From Mycobacterium paraffinicum (GTDB lineage Bacteria > Actinomycetota > Actinomycetes > Mycobacteriales > Mycobacteriaceae): a stretch of 64,000 nucleotides of DNA. Below are positions 9,084 through 18,667 of the stretch, piece after piece. A program made the position numbers and the translations under genes. The first letter of the stretch is position 1; each line of letters begins with the position of its first letter. Location: the NCBI RefSeq assembly GCF_001907675.1, contig NZ_MPNT01000016.1, forward strand, positions 62,001 through 126,000, in the 5' to 3' direction. The notes beneath the pieces are model-generated. The model was not told the origin of the DNA. It did no database searches and saw only the letters and a program-made list of their open reading frames with translations.

Positions 9084-10016
9084 ATGGACTTTCGCGCATT
9101 CATCGAGCCGCAGCAGGGCGCCCGCTACGCCGACCAGGTGGCCGTCGCCCAGACCGCCGAGCAGCTGGGTTTTAGTGCGTTCTTCCGGTCCGATCACTAC
9201 CTGGCGATGAGCGGCGACGGACTGCCGGGCCCGACCGACTCGTGGGTGACGCTCGGCGCGATCGCGCGCGAGACGTCGACCATCCGGCTGGGCACCCTGG
9301 TGACGTCCGCAACATTCCGCTACCCCGGTCCGCTGGCGGTCGCCGTCGCGCAAGTGGACGACATGAGTGGCGGACGCGTCGAGGTCGGGCTCGGCAGCGG
9401 CTGGTTCGAGAAGGAGCACCAGGCGTACGGCATCCCCTTCCCCCCGCTGCGGGAGCGGTTCGACCGGCTCGATGAACAGCTGGCCATCATCACGGGCCTG
9501 TGGACGACGGGGCCCGGTGAAACCTTCGACTACGCCGGCGCGTACTACACCATCACCGGGTCGCCGGCGCTGCCCAAACCGACGCAGAACCCGCACCCGC
9601 CCATCGTCGTCGGCGGCCTCGGCGCCAACCGCACCCCGCGGCTGGCGGCGAAGTACGCGACCGAGTTCAACATTCCGTTCGCGCCGATCGATGTGGCCGA
9701 AAAGCAGCACCAGCGGGTGGCGCACGCCGTCGCCGCGGCCGGCAGGCCCGGCGACTCGATGGTCTACTCGAGCGCATTCGTGCTCTGCGCCGGCCGAAAC
9801 GATCGCGAACTGACCCGCCGCGCCGCGGCGATCGGCCGCGACCTAGACGAAATGCGTTCGAACAGCCCCTTGGTCGGCTCCCCCACCGAGATCGTGGAGA
9901 AGTTGGGCGCCTGGAAACAGATCGGGGTGCAGCGTGTCTACACCCAACTCCTGGACTTGACCGACCTCGCGCACCTGGAGCTGTTGGCGAGCGAGGTCAT
10001 GCCCCAACTGCCCTGA
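9084..10016 (+). CDS. LLM class F420-dependent (luciferase-like) oxidoreductase
   Basis: 310 aa from ATG 9084, which follows AGAGGGA. The TIM-barrel pattern of the bacterial luciferase-like family is clear: AEQLGFSAFFRSDHYL, TIRLGTLVTSATFRYPGPLAVAVAQVDDMSGGRVEVGLGSGWFEKEHQAYG and HPPIVVGGLGANRTPRLAAKYATEFN. The GSGWFEKEH segment is typical of the mycobacterial F420-using group. Substrate unknown. It is convergent with the FNT gene, 6 bp apart. Confidence 0.88.
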   Translation: MDFRAFIEPQQGARYADQVAVAQTAEQLGFSAFFRSDHYLAMSGDGLPGPTDSWVTLGAIARETSTIRLGTLVTSATFRYPGPLAVAVAQVDDMSGGRVEVGLGSGWFEKEHQAYGIPFPPLRERFDRLDEQLAIITGLWTTGPGETFDYAGAYYTITGSPALPKPTQNPHPPIVVGGLGANRTPRLAAKYATEFNIPFAPIDVAEKQHQRVAHAVAAAGRPGDSMVYSSAFVLCAGRNDRELTRRAAAIGRDLDEMRSNSPLVGSPTEIVEKLGAWKQIGVQRVYTQLLDLTDLAHLELLASEVMPQLP

Positions 10017-10022
10017 CGGCCG

Positions 10023-10841
10023 TCACGGGGATTCGGCGTCCGCGCGTTCCTCTTCGAGCCGGTCCTTGCTCCGCAGGAGCCGAAGCAGCGTCACGAACAG
10101 CAGCCCACCGATCATGTTGCCGACCACGGTATAGCCAAACCAGCCCAGCCAGGTCAGATAGCCGAACGGGGCATCCCCGGTGACGAGCGCGCCGAAGATC
10201 AGCAGCGAATCCAGGATCGAATGGAACAACCGCAGGCCGGCAAGCAGGAACGCGGCGGCCACGGCAGCGGCGATCTTGGCGGGCACCGAGTCGGTGCCGT
10301 GTTGCATCCGGGTCATCAGCGTGATGATCATGCCGCCGAGGATTGCCAGCACCATGCTCTGGCTGGACAGCGGCGCGGTGGCGAAGTGGGTGCCGGACTC
10401 GATGGTCTGCGCGTGCAGCTCGGGGAAGCCGGTCATGATCAGCCACATGATCACCCAGCCGCCGACCAGGTTCGCGAACATGGTGCCGCCCCACAGCTTG
10501 GCCAGCTGGCGCAGGTTGGCGCGCTTGGCGGCCACGGTCACGACGGGAATGATGAAGCCCTCGGTGAACAGCTCGCTGCGGCCGAGCAGCAGGGCCAGGA
10601 ATCCAATCGAGAACGCCAGCCCGGCCAGCAGCGGTCGGTGGGTGGCGTCCAGCACGGACAGGTAGGCCAGCACCCCGATCCCCACCTCGGTGCCGCCGAA
10701 GAAGCCGGTCACCAGCACGCCGCGCCAGGTGCGGTGCAAGCGCTGGGTGCCCTCGCTCAGCATCCTGCCGAACGCGTCCTCGAGCTCGTCTTCGATCGGA
10801 CTGTCGGTCTGCCCGAGCTGGCGCTGGGTGGTGTCACTCAT
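10023..10841 (-). CDS. Formate/nitrite transporter (FNT) family membrane protein, YfdC-like
   Basis: 272 aa. After a 45-residue cytoplasmic N-terminus there are six membrane segments with the FNT repeats: VLVTGFFGGTEVGIGVLAYL, LLLGRSELFTEGFIIPVV (the conserved SELFT loop), LWGGTMFANLVGGWVIMWLI, FHSILDSLLIFGALVTGDAPF and WFGYTVVGNMIGGLLFVTLL. FNT proteins form pentameric channels for small anions such as formate or nitrite. The acidic N-terminal tail and SELFT loop are closest to the YfdC subgroup, whose substrate is uncertain. Confidence 0.88.
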   Translation of the reverse strand: MSDTTQRQLGQTDSPIEDELEDAFGRMLSEGTQRLHRTWRGVLVTGFFGGTEVGIGVLAYLSVLDATHRPLLAGLAFSIGFLALLLGRSELFTEGFIIPVVTVAAKRANLRQLAKLWGGTMFANLVGGWVIMWLIMTGFPELHAQTIESGTHFATAPLSSQSMVLAILGGMIITLMTRMQHGTDSVPAKIAAAVAAAFLLAGLRLFHSILDSLLIFGALVTGDAPFGYLTWLGWFGYTVVGNMIGGLLFVTLLRLLRSKDRLEEERADAESP

Positions 10842-10917
10842 GGTGGATGGCCTGATACCCGTTATTCGCCGGTTGGATCATCCGGTGTGAGGGATCTGAC
10901 AACACCCGTCCCGGGCA

Positions 10918-11883
10918 TTACCTGCGGGGTCGCAACACGGGTGTCACCAGCTCGCCGGTGTCGAGGTAACTCTCCAGGTTTCGGATGGCCAGCAGCGCCA
11001 TCGCCCGGCGGGTCCGGGCGGTGGCGCTCCCGACGTGTGGAAACAGGACCACATTGTCGAGCTCGAACAGCTCGGTCGGTACATGGGGTTCGTCGGCGAA
11101 GACGTCCAGCCCCGCCCCGGCCAGGCCGCCGCCGACCAGCAGCTCCACCAACGCGTCCTGGTCGACGACGCTGCCGCGGGCGATGTTGACGAGATAACCC
11201 TCGGGGCCCAGCGCCTCGAGGACGGAGCGGTCGACCAGGTGGCGAGCGTGGGGATCGCCCGTGGTGGCCACGACGAGGACGTCGACCGACTCGGCCAGCT
11301 CCAGCGGCGACGGAGCGTAGCGATACGGCGATCCGTCGATGCGATGGCGGTTGTGATAAGCGATGGCACAGTCGAATCCGAGCAGCCGGGTCGCTATCGC
11401 CGAGCCGATACGGCCCAGACCCAAGATGCCCACTTGCAGTCCGCTGACGTCCCGGGCGTACGGGAACGGACCGCCGCGCACCCATCGGCCCGCCCGAACG
11501 TAGCGGTCGGCGGCGCCGAAACGGCGCAGAGTCATCAAGATGAGGCCCAGCGCGGTGTCGGCCACCGTGTCCGAAAGCACATCGGGCGTGTTGCTGACGC
11601 CGATGCCGCGGCGGCGCGCCGCGGGCAGATCGATGAGGTCCACCCCGGCGCCGTTGTTGACGATCACCTTCAGGTTGGGCAGCGCGGCGATGGTGTCCCC
11701 GTCGACACCGGCCGTGCCCGACGTGATCACGATGCGAACGTCGGCCGCGTGCGCGGCGAAGAAGTGGGCGCGCCCCGGACCGTCGGGGAGCCTGGGGATC
11801 TCGTACCGCGCGGTCAGCTCGGCTTCGAAAGTCCGCTCGAAGCGACCGATCCGCAGCGCGTTTCCAATCTTTTTTGTCGTCAC
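10918..11883 (-). CDS. D-isomer-specific 2-hydroxyacid dehydrogenase family protein
   Basis: 321 aa from GTG 11881-11883 (VTTKKIGNALRIGRFERTFE). The substrate domain contains VNNGAGVDLIDLPAARRRGIGVSNTPDVLSDTVAD. The Rossmann NAD(P) domain has GILGLGRIGSAIATRL, followed by VNIARGSVVDQDALVELL (catalytic Arg), GLDVFADEPHVP (Glu) and NVVLFPHVGSAT (His, general acid), so the Arg-Glu-His set is intact. It probably reduces glyoxylate, hydroxypyruvate or a similar 2-oxo acid. The open frame runs a further 67 codons upstream, but that part lies over the divergent promoter region and has no family similarity. Confidence 0.88.
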   Translation of the reverse strand: MTTKKIGNALRIGRFERTFEAELTARYEIPRLPDGPGRAHFFAAHAADVRIVITSGTAGVDGDTIAALPNLKVIVNNGAGVDLIDLPAARRRGIGVSNTPDVLSDTVADTALGLILMTLRRFGAADRYVRAGRWVRGGPFPYARDVSGLQVGILGLGRIGSAIATRLLGFDCAIAYHNRHRIDGSPYRYAPSPLELAESVDVLVVATTGDPHARHLVDRSVLEALGPEGYLVNIARGSVVDQDALVELLVGGGLAGAGLDVFADEPHVPTELFELDNVVLFPHVGSATARTRRAMALLAIRNLESYLDTGELVTPVLRPRR

Positions 11884-12083
11884 ACGTCCATCATCGAGCG
11901 TCGGTGAAATATTCGGGGGGCGGCCGTCGTTGTGACCCCCGACGGTGTCGGGCATTCCCCCGGGTACCACTTTGAGAACCGTCGCTTCGAGCGACCACTT
12001 GCCGAGAGGCGCGAAGACGGCACCGTCCCAAACTTTCTCCAGTGCGCGGGAAGCAATCACCTTGCGGCTTGGTTGCACCGCCA

Positions 12084-12941
12084 ATGCGCATCGGAGTGGT
12101 GTTCCCGCAAACCGAACTTGGCGCCGACGCGGCGGTCGTCCGTGCGTACGGGGAGGGCGTGCAGGGGCTGGGATTCAGCCACATCCTGGCCTACGACCAC
12201 GTCGTGGGCGCCGACCCCCGGGTGCACCACGGTTGGGACGGCCCATACGACATCGACTCGACGTTTCATGAGCCGTTCGTCATGTTCGGCTACCTGGCCG
12301 CGATCACCTCGCTCGAGCTTGTCAGCGGCGTCATCATCTTGCCGCAGCGGCAGACGGCGTTGGTGGCCAAGCAGGCTGCCGAGGTAGATTTGCTGACCGG
12401 CGGACGCTTCCGGCTCGGTGTTGGATTGGGCTGGAACGCGGTCGAATACGAGGCGCTGGGCGAGCGCTTCACCAATCGCGGCAAGCGCTCCGAGGAGCAG
12501 ATCGACCTGTTGCGCCGGCTGTGGACGGAACGGTCGGTCACCTTCGACGGCAAGTACCACAGCGTGACCGCGGCGGGGCTGGCCCCGTTGCCCATCCAAC
12601 GCCCGATCCCCGTGTGGATCGGCGCCGCCTCCGACCGCGGATTGGAGCGCGCGGGGCGCCTCGCGGACGGCTGGTTCCCGATGACCGCCCCGGGGCCCGG
12701 TTTGGACCACGCCCGCGAGCAGGTCCAGCGTGCGGCCGCTGCCGCCGGCCGTGCGGCGGACAGCCTCGGCATGGAGGGCCGGGTCCGCTGGACAGGCGAC
12801 CGCGACCGGACCGCCCGCGAGATAGCGGCCTGGCGCGACGCCGGAGCCACCCACGTGTCGGTCAACACGATGAACGCGGGGCTGGAGACCGTCGACGACC
12901 ACCTCGCCGTGCTGGGGCGGGTCGCCGCAGACCTGAAGTAA
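12084..12941 (+). CDS. LLM class F420-dependent oxidoreductase (TIGR03619-like)
   Basis: 285 aa from ATG 12084 (MRIGVVFPQTELGADAAVV). Luciferase-like barrel motifs: GVQGLGFSHILAYDHVVGAD, LELVSGVIILPQRQTALVAKQAAEVDLLTGGRFRLGVGLGWNAVEYEALG and IPVWIGAASDRGLERAGRLADGWFP. The MRIGVxFPQ start and the YDHVVG/GWN signatures place it among mycobacterial F420-dependent enzymes of unknown substrate. Divergent from the 2-hydroxyacid dehydrogenase, with a 200-bp shared upstream region. Confidence 0.88.
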   Translation: MRIGVVFPQTELGADAAVVRAYGEGVQGLGFSHILAYDHVVGADPRVHHGWDGPYDIDSTFHEPFVMFGYLAAITSLELVSGVIILPQRQTALVAKQAAEVDLLTGGRFRLGVGLGWNAVEYEALGERFTNRGKRSEEQIDLLRRLWTERSVTFDGKYHSVTAAGLAPLPIQRPIPVWIGAASDRGLERAGRLADGWFPMTAPGPGLDHAREQVQRAAAAAGRAADSLGMEGRVRWTGDRDRTAREIAAWRDAGATHVSVNTMNAGLETVDDHLAVLGRVAADLK

Positions 12942-12966
12942 CGGCGCCTCAAACCGCTGTGCGGGG

Positions 12967-14547
12967 CTAGCCGGCGTCCGCCTCGACCAAGCTGAGGTGG
13001 ACAGCGCGGCGCTCGGATTTCGATGACCTATTCTCGCGCCCGTACGGTTCCAGCCGTCGGTGATGCACTCTCACGTCTCCCTCTGTCGCGCAGTGCCGGC
13101 GCTGCCAGTCGCTGATCGCTTGGTGCGCGGCATGATCGAGGTAGTTGGCCATCAGGTGAATGGTGACCGTGGTGCGCTCGGGGATGGTGGCGAGGACCCC
13201 CGTCAGGCGAGGCAACGCCAGGAAGGTGCATGCCCCTTCGATGATGAGATGCCATTCATCGCCAACGGGCTTGGCTTCCACCCTGGCCCGGACTACCCGC
13301 CAGCCCGTCACGACGACCGCTACGGCAAGTCCGATCAGCACGCCGTGCAGCAGATTGAGAAATACAACGGAGGCTATCGTCACCAGATAGACGGCGAGAT
13401 CGCCGTTGCGCAGGGCGGTCTCGATGTGTGCGGGCTTCAGCAGCTCGATGCCGATGACGATGAGCAAGCCGGCGAGCGCCGCGGTCGGGATCTGTTCGAC
13501 CAAACCCGCGAAGGGCACGGCGAACACCATGATCCAGACCCCGTGCATGATCGTCGATGCCCGGGTCTTGGCCCCCGCGTTGACATTGGCCGCGCTGCGC
13601 ACGATGACACCGGCGATGGGAAGCCCGCCGATCGCGCCCGACGCCATGTTCGCCGCGCCCTGCCCGATCAGCTCACGGTTGAAGTCGGTCCGCGCCCCGG
13701 TGTGCATCCGGTCGATCGCGACCGCCGTCAGCAGGCTTTGCACGCTGGTGATCAAAGTGACCGTGATCACCGCGATGACAACGGCCCCCCAGTTCCCATC
13801 CGGGAGCTTGGGCAGCTGCAGCGCCTCCAGCACCGAGCCCTCCAGGCGGATACGGGACACGTTGAACGGCAACAGGACCGAGATGACCGTGACCCCGACG
13901 ATGGCGACCAGCGGACCAGGAATTTTGGCCACCCGAGCCGGCGCCCAGCGCCACGCGACCAGAATGGCGATGACGAGCAGGCCCAGCACGAGCCCGGGCC
14001 GGTGCGCGCCGACAATCTGCGCGGGCAGTCCGACGACGTTCGCCCACGCCGAGCTGTCCGATTCGCCGCCCAGCAATACGTGCACCTGCTGCAAGGCGAT
14101 GGTGACCCCGATGCCGGCCAGCATGGCGTGTACCACAACCGGCGAAATCGCCAAGGCGGCCCGCGCGATCCGGCTGATACCCAGGACAACCTGCAGCGCT
14201 CCGGCAATGACGGTGATCAAACACGTTACGGCCCAGCCGAACTGGGATACCAGATCAGCAACGATCACCGTGAGCCCGGCCGCCGGTCCGCTGACCTGCA
14301 ACGGTGACCCGCCGAGGCATCCGGCGACGATTCCCCCGACGATCGCCGCGATCAAGCCGGAGAGTACCGGGGCGTCGGAGGCGAGGGCGATTCCCAACGA
14401 CAACGGAAGCGCCACCAGGAATACCACTAATGACGCCGGGAAATCGTACTGGATGGCCGCGCGAAACCGGCCGCCGCGAGTGCCCACCTCGGCATCGTGT
14501 TCCCCCAGCTGCTCGACGCGTTGCACGGGCCCTCCCGGGTTGCGCAT
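12967..14547 (-). CDS. SulP/SLC26 family anion transporter
   Basis: About 526 aa from ATG 14545-14547 (an upstream TTG at 14610 would add 21 residues). The SulP core is clear: YDFPASLVVFLVALPLSLGIALASDAPVLSGLIAAIVGGIVAGCLGGSPLQVSGPAAGLTV, then GQGAANMASGAIGGLPIAGVIVRSAANVNAGAKTRASTIMHG, and about 11-12 membrane segments. The tail after residue about 440 resembles a reduced STAS domain (WHLIIEGACTFLALPRLTGVLATIPERTTVTIHL). Family members exchange sulfate, bicarbonate or similar anions; mycobacterial relatives are sometimes fused to carbonic anhydrase, but not here. Possible operators lie upstream at 14630-14643 and 14715-14750. Confidence 0.88.
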   Translation of the reverse strand: MRNPGGPVQRVEQLGEHDAEVGTRGGRFRAAIQYDFPASLVVFLVALPLSLGIALASDAPVLSGLIAAIVGGIVAGCLGGSPLQVSGPAAGLTVIVADLVSQFGWAVTCLITVIAGALQVVLGISRIARAALAISPVVVHAMLAGIGVTIALQQVHVLLGGESDSSAWANVVGLPAQIVGAHRPGLVLGLLVIAILVAWRWAPARVAKIPGPLVAIVGVTVISVLLPFNVSRIRLEGSVLEALQLPKLPDGNWGAVVIAVITVTLITSVQSLLTAVAIDRMHTGARTDFNRELIGQGAANMASGAIGGLPIAGVIVRSAANVNAGAKTRASTIMHGVWIMVFAVPFAGLVEQIPTAALAGLLIVIGIELLKPAHIETALRNGDLAVYLVTIASVVFLNLLHGVLIGLAVAVVVTGWRVVRARVEAKPVGDEWHLIIEGACTFLALPRLTGVLATIPERTTVTIHLMANYLDHAAHQAISDWQRRHCATEGDVRVHHRRLEPYGRENRSSKSERRAVHLSLVEADAG

Positions 14548-14629
14548 AAGGGCACGTTCGGACTTCCACCCGTAACGCGCCGAATTGTGCAATGTAAAAC
14601 CCTGCAGCACAGGCGATCACATTCGCCGG

Positions 14630-14750
14630 GAACATCATTGTTCTGCTTCGCTTGCTATGGCTTATGCGTACCGAAGGTATGGGGCGGCCACGCAGGTCGC
14701 AACCCGACGGGCTGGGCGCATATCGAATGCAAATCTTTTGCGGCGCATAT
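14630..14750. promoter_or_regulatory. Operator-like repeats upstream of the SulP gene
   Basis: Three symmetrical elements lie in this gene-free stretch: the palindrome GAACA-TCAT-TGTTC (14630-14643), the palindrome GCAAA-TCT-TTTGC (14729-14741), and a direct repeat GGCGCATAT at 14715-14723 and 14742-14750 that flanks the second palindrome. The cognate regulator is unknown. Confidence 0.35.
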
Positions 14751-14816
14751 TCGTCGGGGCCGCATGAATGGTCGGCGCCGGGCGGTGCGTGCGAAAATGA
14801 CTGGGCGGTGGACCTT

Positions 14817-15239
14817 TTACTCCAGGACGAAGACCGGTATCTGCCTCGTGGTCTTCGTCTGGTATTCGGCATAGGGCGGATACGCTTCGACCGCCCGCTG
14901 CCACCATTGTTCGCGTTCAACACCCTCGAGCTCGCGCGCCCTCAGCGTGACGACCCTAGCGCCGTCCTGCAGCGTCACCTCGGGGTTGGCCTGCAGGTTG
15001 AAGTACCAGAGCGGATGCTCGGGTGCGCCGCCCTTCGATGCGACTATGGCGTAACGGCCGTCGTTTTCGACGCGCATCAGCGGCACATACCGCTTCTTTC
15101 CGGATTTCGCTCCGGTCACGGTCAGCAGGACGACGGGCCGATCGAAGATCTCGACCCCGTCGGTGGTGCCTTGTTTGAGGATTTGCTCGGTCTGCTCGCG
15201 CACCCAGTCCCGCGGGCTCAGTTCGATGTCGTCGGCCAT
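14817..15239 (-). CDS. Ddn-like F420H2-dependent reductase (nitroreductase family deazaflavin-dependent oxidoreductase)
   Basis: 140 aa from ATG 15237-15239 (MADDIELSPRDWVREQTEQILKQG). The split-barrel F420-binding pattern of the Ddn/FDOR-A group is visible: RPVVLLTVTGAKSGKKRYVPLMRVENDGRYAIVASKGGAPEHPLWYFNLQANPEVTLQDGARV. Ddn in M. tuberculosis reduces menaquinone and activates nitroimidazoles using F420H2; paralogues reduce other quinone-like compounds. GAKSGKxRxxPL and SKGGAPxHPxWYxNLxANP are the diagnostic blocks. Monocistronic. Confidence 0.9.
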   Translation of the reverse strand: MADDIELSPRDWVREQTEQILKQGTTDGVEIFDRPVVLLTVTGAKSGKKRYVPLMRVENDGRYAIVASKGGAPEHPLWYFNLQANPEVTLQDGARVVTLRARELEGVEREQWWQRAVEAYPPYAEYQTKTTRQIPVFVLE

Positions 15240-15438
15240 ACCCGATCTCACCATGTCGTTGCGCGTTAGTCATCCCTCGCCCTCGGGCGCGTCCACCGGG
15301 CGCGTCGCTCACCTGGTCCAACTGAGGCCAGTGAGGAGCCCGGTGGTGGCCCGCACCGAGAACGACACCTGGGGTCTGGCCTCCAGCTCGGAGCCACCGC
15401 AGCGGCGGTCGCCGTTCTCGACTGACCTGAGACTAGGA

Positions 15439-16175
<737 letters not shown>

Positions 16176-16259
16176 CCGGACTCAGGGCCGGCCAGGTTTC
16201 GATGCCTGGCATTCGGGAGATCCTGACTGGAGCATCGCAGACGGTCAGAGGAGATCCAC

Positions 16260-16427
16260 GTGGACCAGCAGGAAAGTTCCCACCGGCCACCCGCGCCCGA
16301 GGACGCCCGGCAGGCGACCGACGAACAGCGCAAGTTCCAGGAGCAATTGGAACAACAGGACGACGACCCGGACGCGCCGGGGCTGCACCAGTCCCGGCGT
16401 GACCTCCCCGACGAGAGCACGCGCTAG
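16260..16427 (+). CDS. Small acidic, Gln-rich protein of unknown function
   Basis: 55 codons from GTG 16260, with GAGGAG 6-11 bp upstream. The product is charged and probably disordered, with no cysteine, no membrane segment and several Gln/Asp/Glu runs (FQEQLEQQDDDPDAPG). It lies between the methyltransferase and the convergent EamA gene. No family recognised; the ribosome site and codon usage suggest it is real. Confidence 0.5.
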   Translation: MDQQESSHRPPAPEDARQATDEQRKFQEQLEQQDDDPDAPGLHQSRRDLPDESTR

Positions 16428-16550
16428 CCGGACGGCATTGAAAGCGGTTGCGCGCCCACAGGACTGGCCTGACGTCCATCATCGGTACTTAGCCGACGGT
16501 GATCGCGTCTAACTGGATCTGTCGGCGGCGGCCGCGCGGCCGGCCGATCA

Positions 16551-17516
16551 CTACCCGCACGAGACCTGAGTCCGCTGATCAACCGCGGCCGGCGCCATCG
16601 GGTCCGGCACGTACCCCGCGTTGTCGGTCGGCGCATGGCGCGCCCTGGCTCCCCGGCTGCTCAGCCAGCAGGCCAAGCCGCCCAGAACCAGGCCGACCCC
16701 GACACCCACGTCGGGACGCTGGCCCAGTATGAGCCAGGACAGCAGCCCCGCGACCGCGGGAATGACGGCGAACAGCATCGCCACCGCCGCCGCGCCGTGG
16801 GTGTTGATGGCGCGCACATAAAGACTCACCGCGAGGGTCGCGTTCAACAGCACCATGCCGCCGATCGCGATCGCCGCCTGCCGGACGTCATGCACGGTGA
16901 ACGGCGTCAGCACCGCGAGCGCCGCCGCGGGAATCAGCGCGACCGCATTCTGCATCGCGCTCATCGTGCGGAAGTCGACGCCCGTGCAGAAGCGCTGTTG
17001 GTAAACGCCGCCGGCCGAAAGCCCAAGCAGGGCAACACCAAGCAACACGATGACGGGGTCCAGGCCGTGGGTGCTCGTCAGCCTTCTGGCACACGCCGCG
17101 AGCACCGCGACGACACCGAGGGCGAGCGCGGCTACCCGTTGCCGGCCGAGCGGCTCCCCCAGGAAAACCGCGGCCAGGATGGCCGTGGCGACCGGGTTCA
17201 TCGCGATCACCACCGCACACAGCACCGCCGGTGACCCGAGCTGAAAGGCCTCGTAACAGCAGCAGAATTGCACGGCTTGGATCAGCAGGCCTGCCACCAC
17301 GACGTGGCCGAACTGCGCTCCCCGCGGCCAGGGCGCCTTGGCGAGCGCCGCCCAAACGGCCAAAATGGTTGCGGCCAAACCAAATCGCAACACCAGCGCG
17401 GCCATCGGCGCGATGGAGGTCACCGCGAGCACCCCGATGGGGTAACCGAGCGCGTAGAAGAACGTCACCGCCGACGCGGTGGTCAGCGGCATGCGCGGCA
17501 GGTCCATGCGACCCAT
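16551..17516 (-). CDS. EamA/DMT family transporter
   Basis: About 321 aa with ten hydrophobic segments in two EamA repeats (about residues 10-140 and 155-290): AVVIAMNPVATAILAAVFLGEPLGRQRVAALALGVVAVLAA ends the first and FAVIPAVAGLLSWLILGQRPDVGVGVGLVLGGLACWL ends the second. Such proteins export amino acids, nucleosides or other metabolites. It is divergent from a LysR regulator with paired palindromes between them, a common arrangement where the LysR protein controls the exporter. The start may be ATG 17516 or the in-frame ATG at 17507. Confidence 0.88.
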   Translation of the reverse strand: MGRMDLPRMPLTTASAVTFFYALGYPIGVLAVTSIAPMAALVLRFGLAATILAVWAALAKAPWPRGAQFGHVVVAGLLIQAVQFCCCYEAFQLGSPAVLCAVVIAMNPVATAILAAVFLGEPLGRQRVAALALGVVAVLAACARRLTSTHGLDPVIVLLGVALLGLSAGGVYQQRFCTGVDFRTMSAMQNAVALIPAAALAVLTPFTVHDVRQAAIAIGGMVLLNATLAVSLYVRAINTHGAAAVAMLFAVIPAVAGLLSWLILGQRPDVGVGVGLVLGGLACWLSSRGARARHAPTDNAGYVPDPMAPAAVDQRTQVSCG

Positions 17517-17550
17517 GCTCGTTTAGACCGCCGCCCACAGTCCAACGAAT

Positions 17551-17588
17551 ATTGCTGATCGGCAATGATCGCGTTACCTTATCGGTAA
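17551..17588. promoter_or_regulatory. Two LysR-type boxes in the EamA/LysR divergent region
   Basis: ATTGC-TGATCG-GCAAT (17551-17566) and TTACC-TTATC-GGTAA (17574-17588) are perfect interrupted palindromes of the T-N11-A kind used by LysR regulators. Their centres are about 22 bp apart, two helical turns, and lie 35-72 bp upstream of the EamA start and about 76-113 bp upstream of the LysR start. Confidence 0.55.
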
Positions 17589-17663
17589 TCCAGTGGCGGA
17601 GCGGAAATTGGCCCTCCCAGCATGGCAATTGATTAGGTTCGCTGATCAGACTATGGTGCGGTC

Positions 17664-18515
17664 ATGGCCCAGGTGCTGGACATAGCGCCGTTGCGCAGCC
17701 TCGTCGCGGTCGCCGACTGTGGCGGGTTTCACCGCGCCGCTGCCGCGCTGCACCTGAGTCAGTCCGCGGTCAGCCAGCATCTGCGCCGAGTCGAGGCCGT
17801 CGTCGGCGAGCCGCTGATCCAGCGCTCCGGCCGCGGCATCGTGTTCACCGAAACCGGACTCAAGGCCCTGCGGCATGCCCGGACGATCCTGGCCGCGCAC
17901 GACAGGGCGCTCGACGATCTGGGCGCCACGGAGCCCAAACTCCTGACGATCGGCGCCACCGAGCACGGCGCGGACGTGATGCTGGCCGGACTGACGGGCA
18001 TCCTGCGGGACCGGCTTCCCGACCGGCGGATGCGCTTCCGGCTCGACCGCAACGTGTCGCTCGCCGACTCCATCGAACGTGGGCTGGTCGACCTGGCGAT
18101 CATGCTGGACGGGGCGGGCCTGGATCGCGCCAATGCATCCGGAGTCGTTCGGCTGCAGTGGATTTCGGCGCGGACTTTGTCGCTGCTTCCGCGGGACCCG
18201 CTGCCACTGGTGGTCTTCTCTGAACCGTGCACCTTGCGCGAGCCGGCCTTCGCGATCCTCGAAAACCACGGCGTCGCCTATGAGATCGCCGCCGAGTGCG
18301 GGGACCTGTCCGGCCTGTACGCGGCGGTGCGGTCCGGACTCGGAGTGGCGTTGTTGCCGATGATCGGCAAACTGCCCGACGGCCTGTGTCCGGCCGAGGG
18401 CCTGCCGCCGGCCAATAACGCCTCGGTCCTGGTTCGCGGACGCGTCGGAATCGACCCGGACCTGCTGGCCACGGTCGATGCCGCGGTGCGTGACGTGCTC
18501 GCCGCCGCGGACTGA
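17664..18515 (+). CDS. LysR family transcriptional regulator
   Basis: 283 aa. The N-terminal winged HTH is typical: LRSLVAVADCGGFHRAAAALHLSQSAVSQHLRRVEAVVGEPLIQRSGRGIVFTETG (about 9-64), followed by the linker helix and an effector domain from about residue 90 (LLTIGATEHGADVMLAGLTGIL ... GVALLPMIGKLPDGL). Divergent from the EamA transporter, which is its most likely target; the boxes at 17551-17588 are its likely binding sites. Confidence 0.92.
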   Translation: MAQVLDIAPLRSLVAVADCGGFHRAAAALHLSQSAVSQHLRRVEAVVGEPLIQRSGRGIVFTETGLKALRHARTILAAHDRALDDLGATEPKLLTIGATEHGADVMLAGLTGILRDRLPDRRMRFRLDRNVSLADSIERGLVDLAIMLDGAGLDRANASGVVRLQWISARTLSLLPRDPLPLVVFSEPCTLREPAFAILENHGVAYEIAAECGDLSGLYAAVRSGLGVALLPMIGKLPDGLCPAEGLPPANNASVLVRGRVGIDPDLLATVDAAVRDVLAAAD

Positions 18516-18667
18516 TCGTTACCCGGAGTCTTTGCGCCTATTCCGCGAACTCCGACGGCCGCGCTGTCTATCATCGGCCGCAAACCATTCCCCGTCGACG
18601 AACGACCGATTCCACCAACAGCCTGCCGGCCATCCGAGCCAGCGCCGCGCGCAGAGGAGTTGTCGAC

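Noticed and set aside
10855..10881. GGGTAT upstream of the FNT gene considered as a SigF promoter
   Set aside because: No GTTT-like -35 is present 15-17 bp upstream.
11884..12084. N-terminal extension of the 2-hydroxyacid dehydrogenase frame
   Set aside because: The extra 67 codons have no family similarity and would fill the divergent promoter region; a GTG at 11883 gives the normal start.
14630..14643. GAACATCATTGTTC considered as a LexA (SOS) box
   Set aside because: The mycobacterial SOS box has GAAC and GTTC separated by 4 bp within TCGAAC-N4-GTTCGA; here the spacing is 6 bp and the outer bases do not fit.
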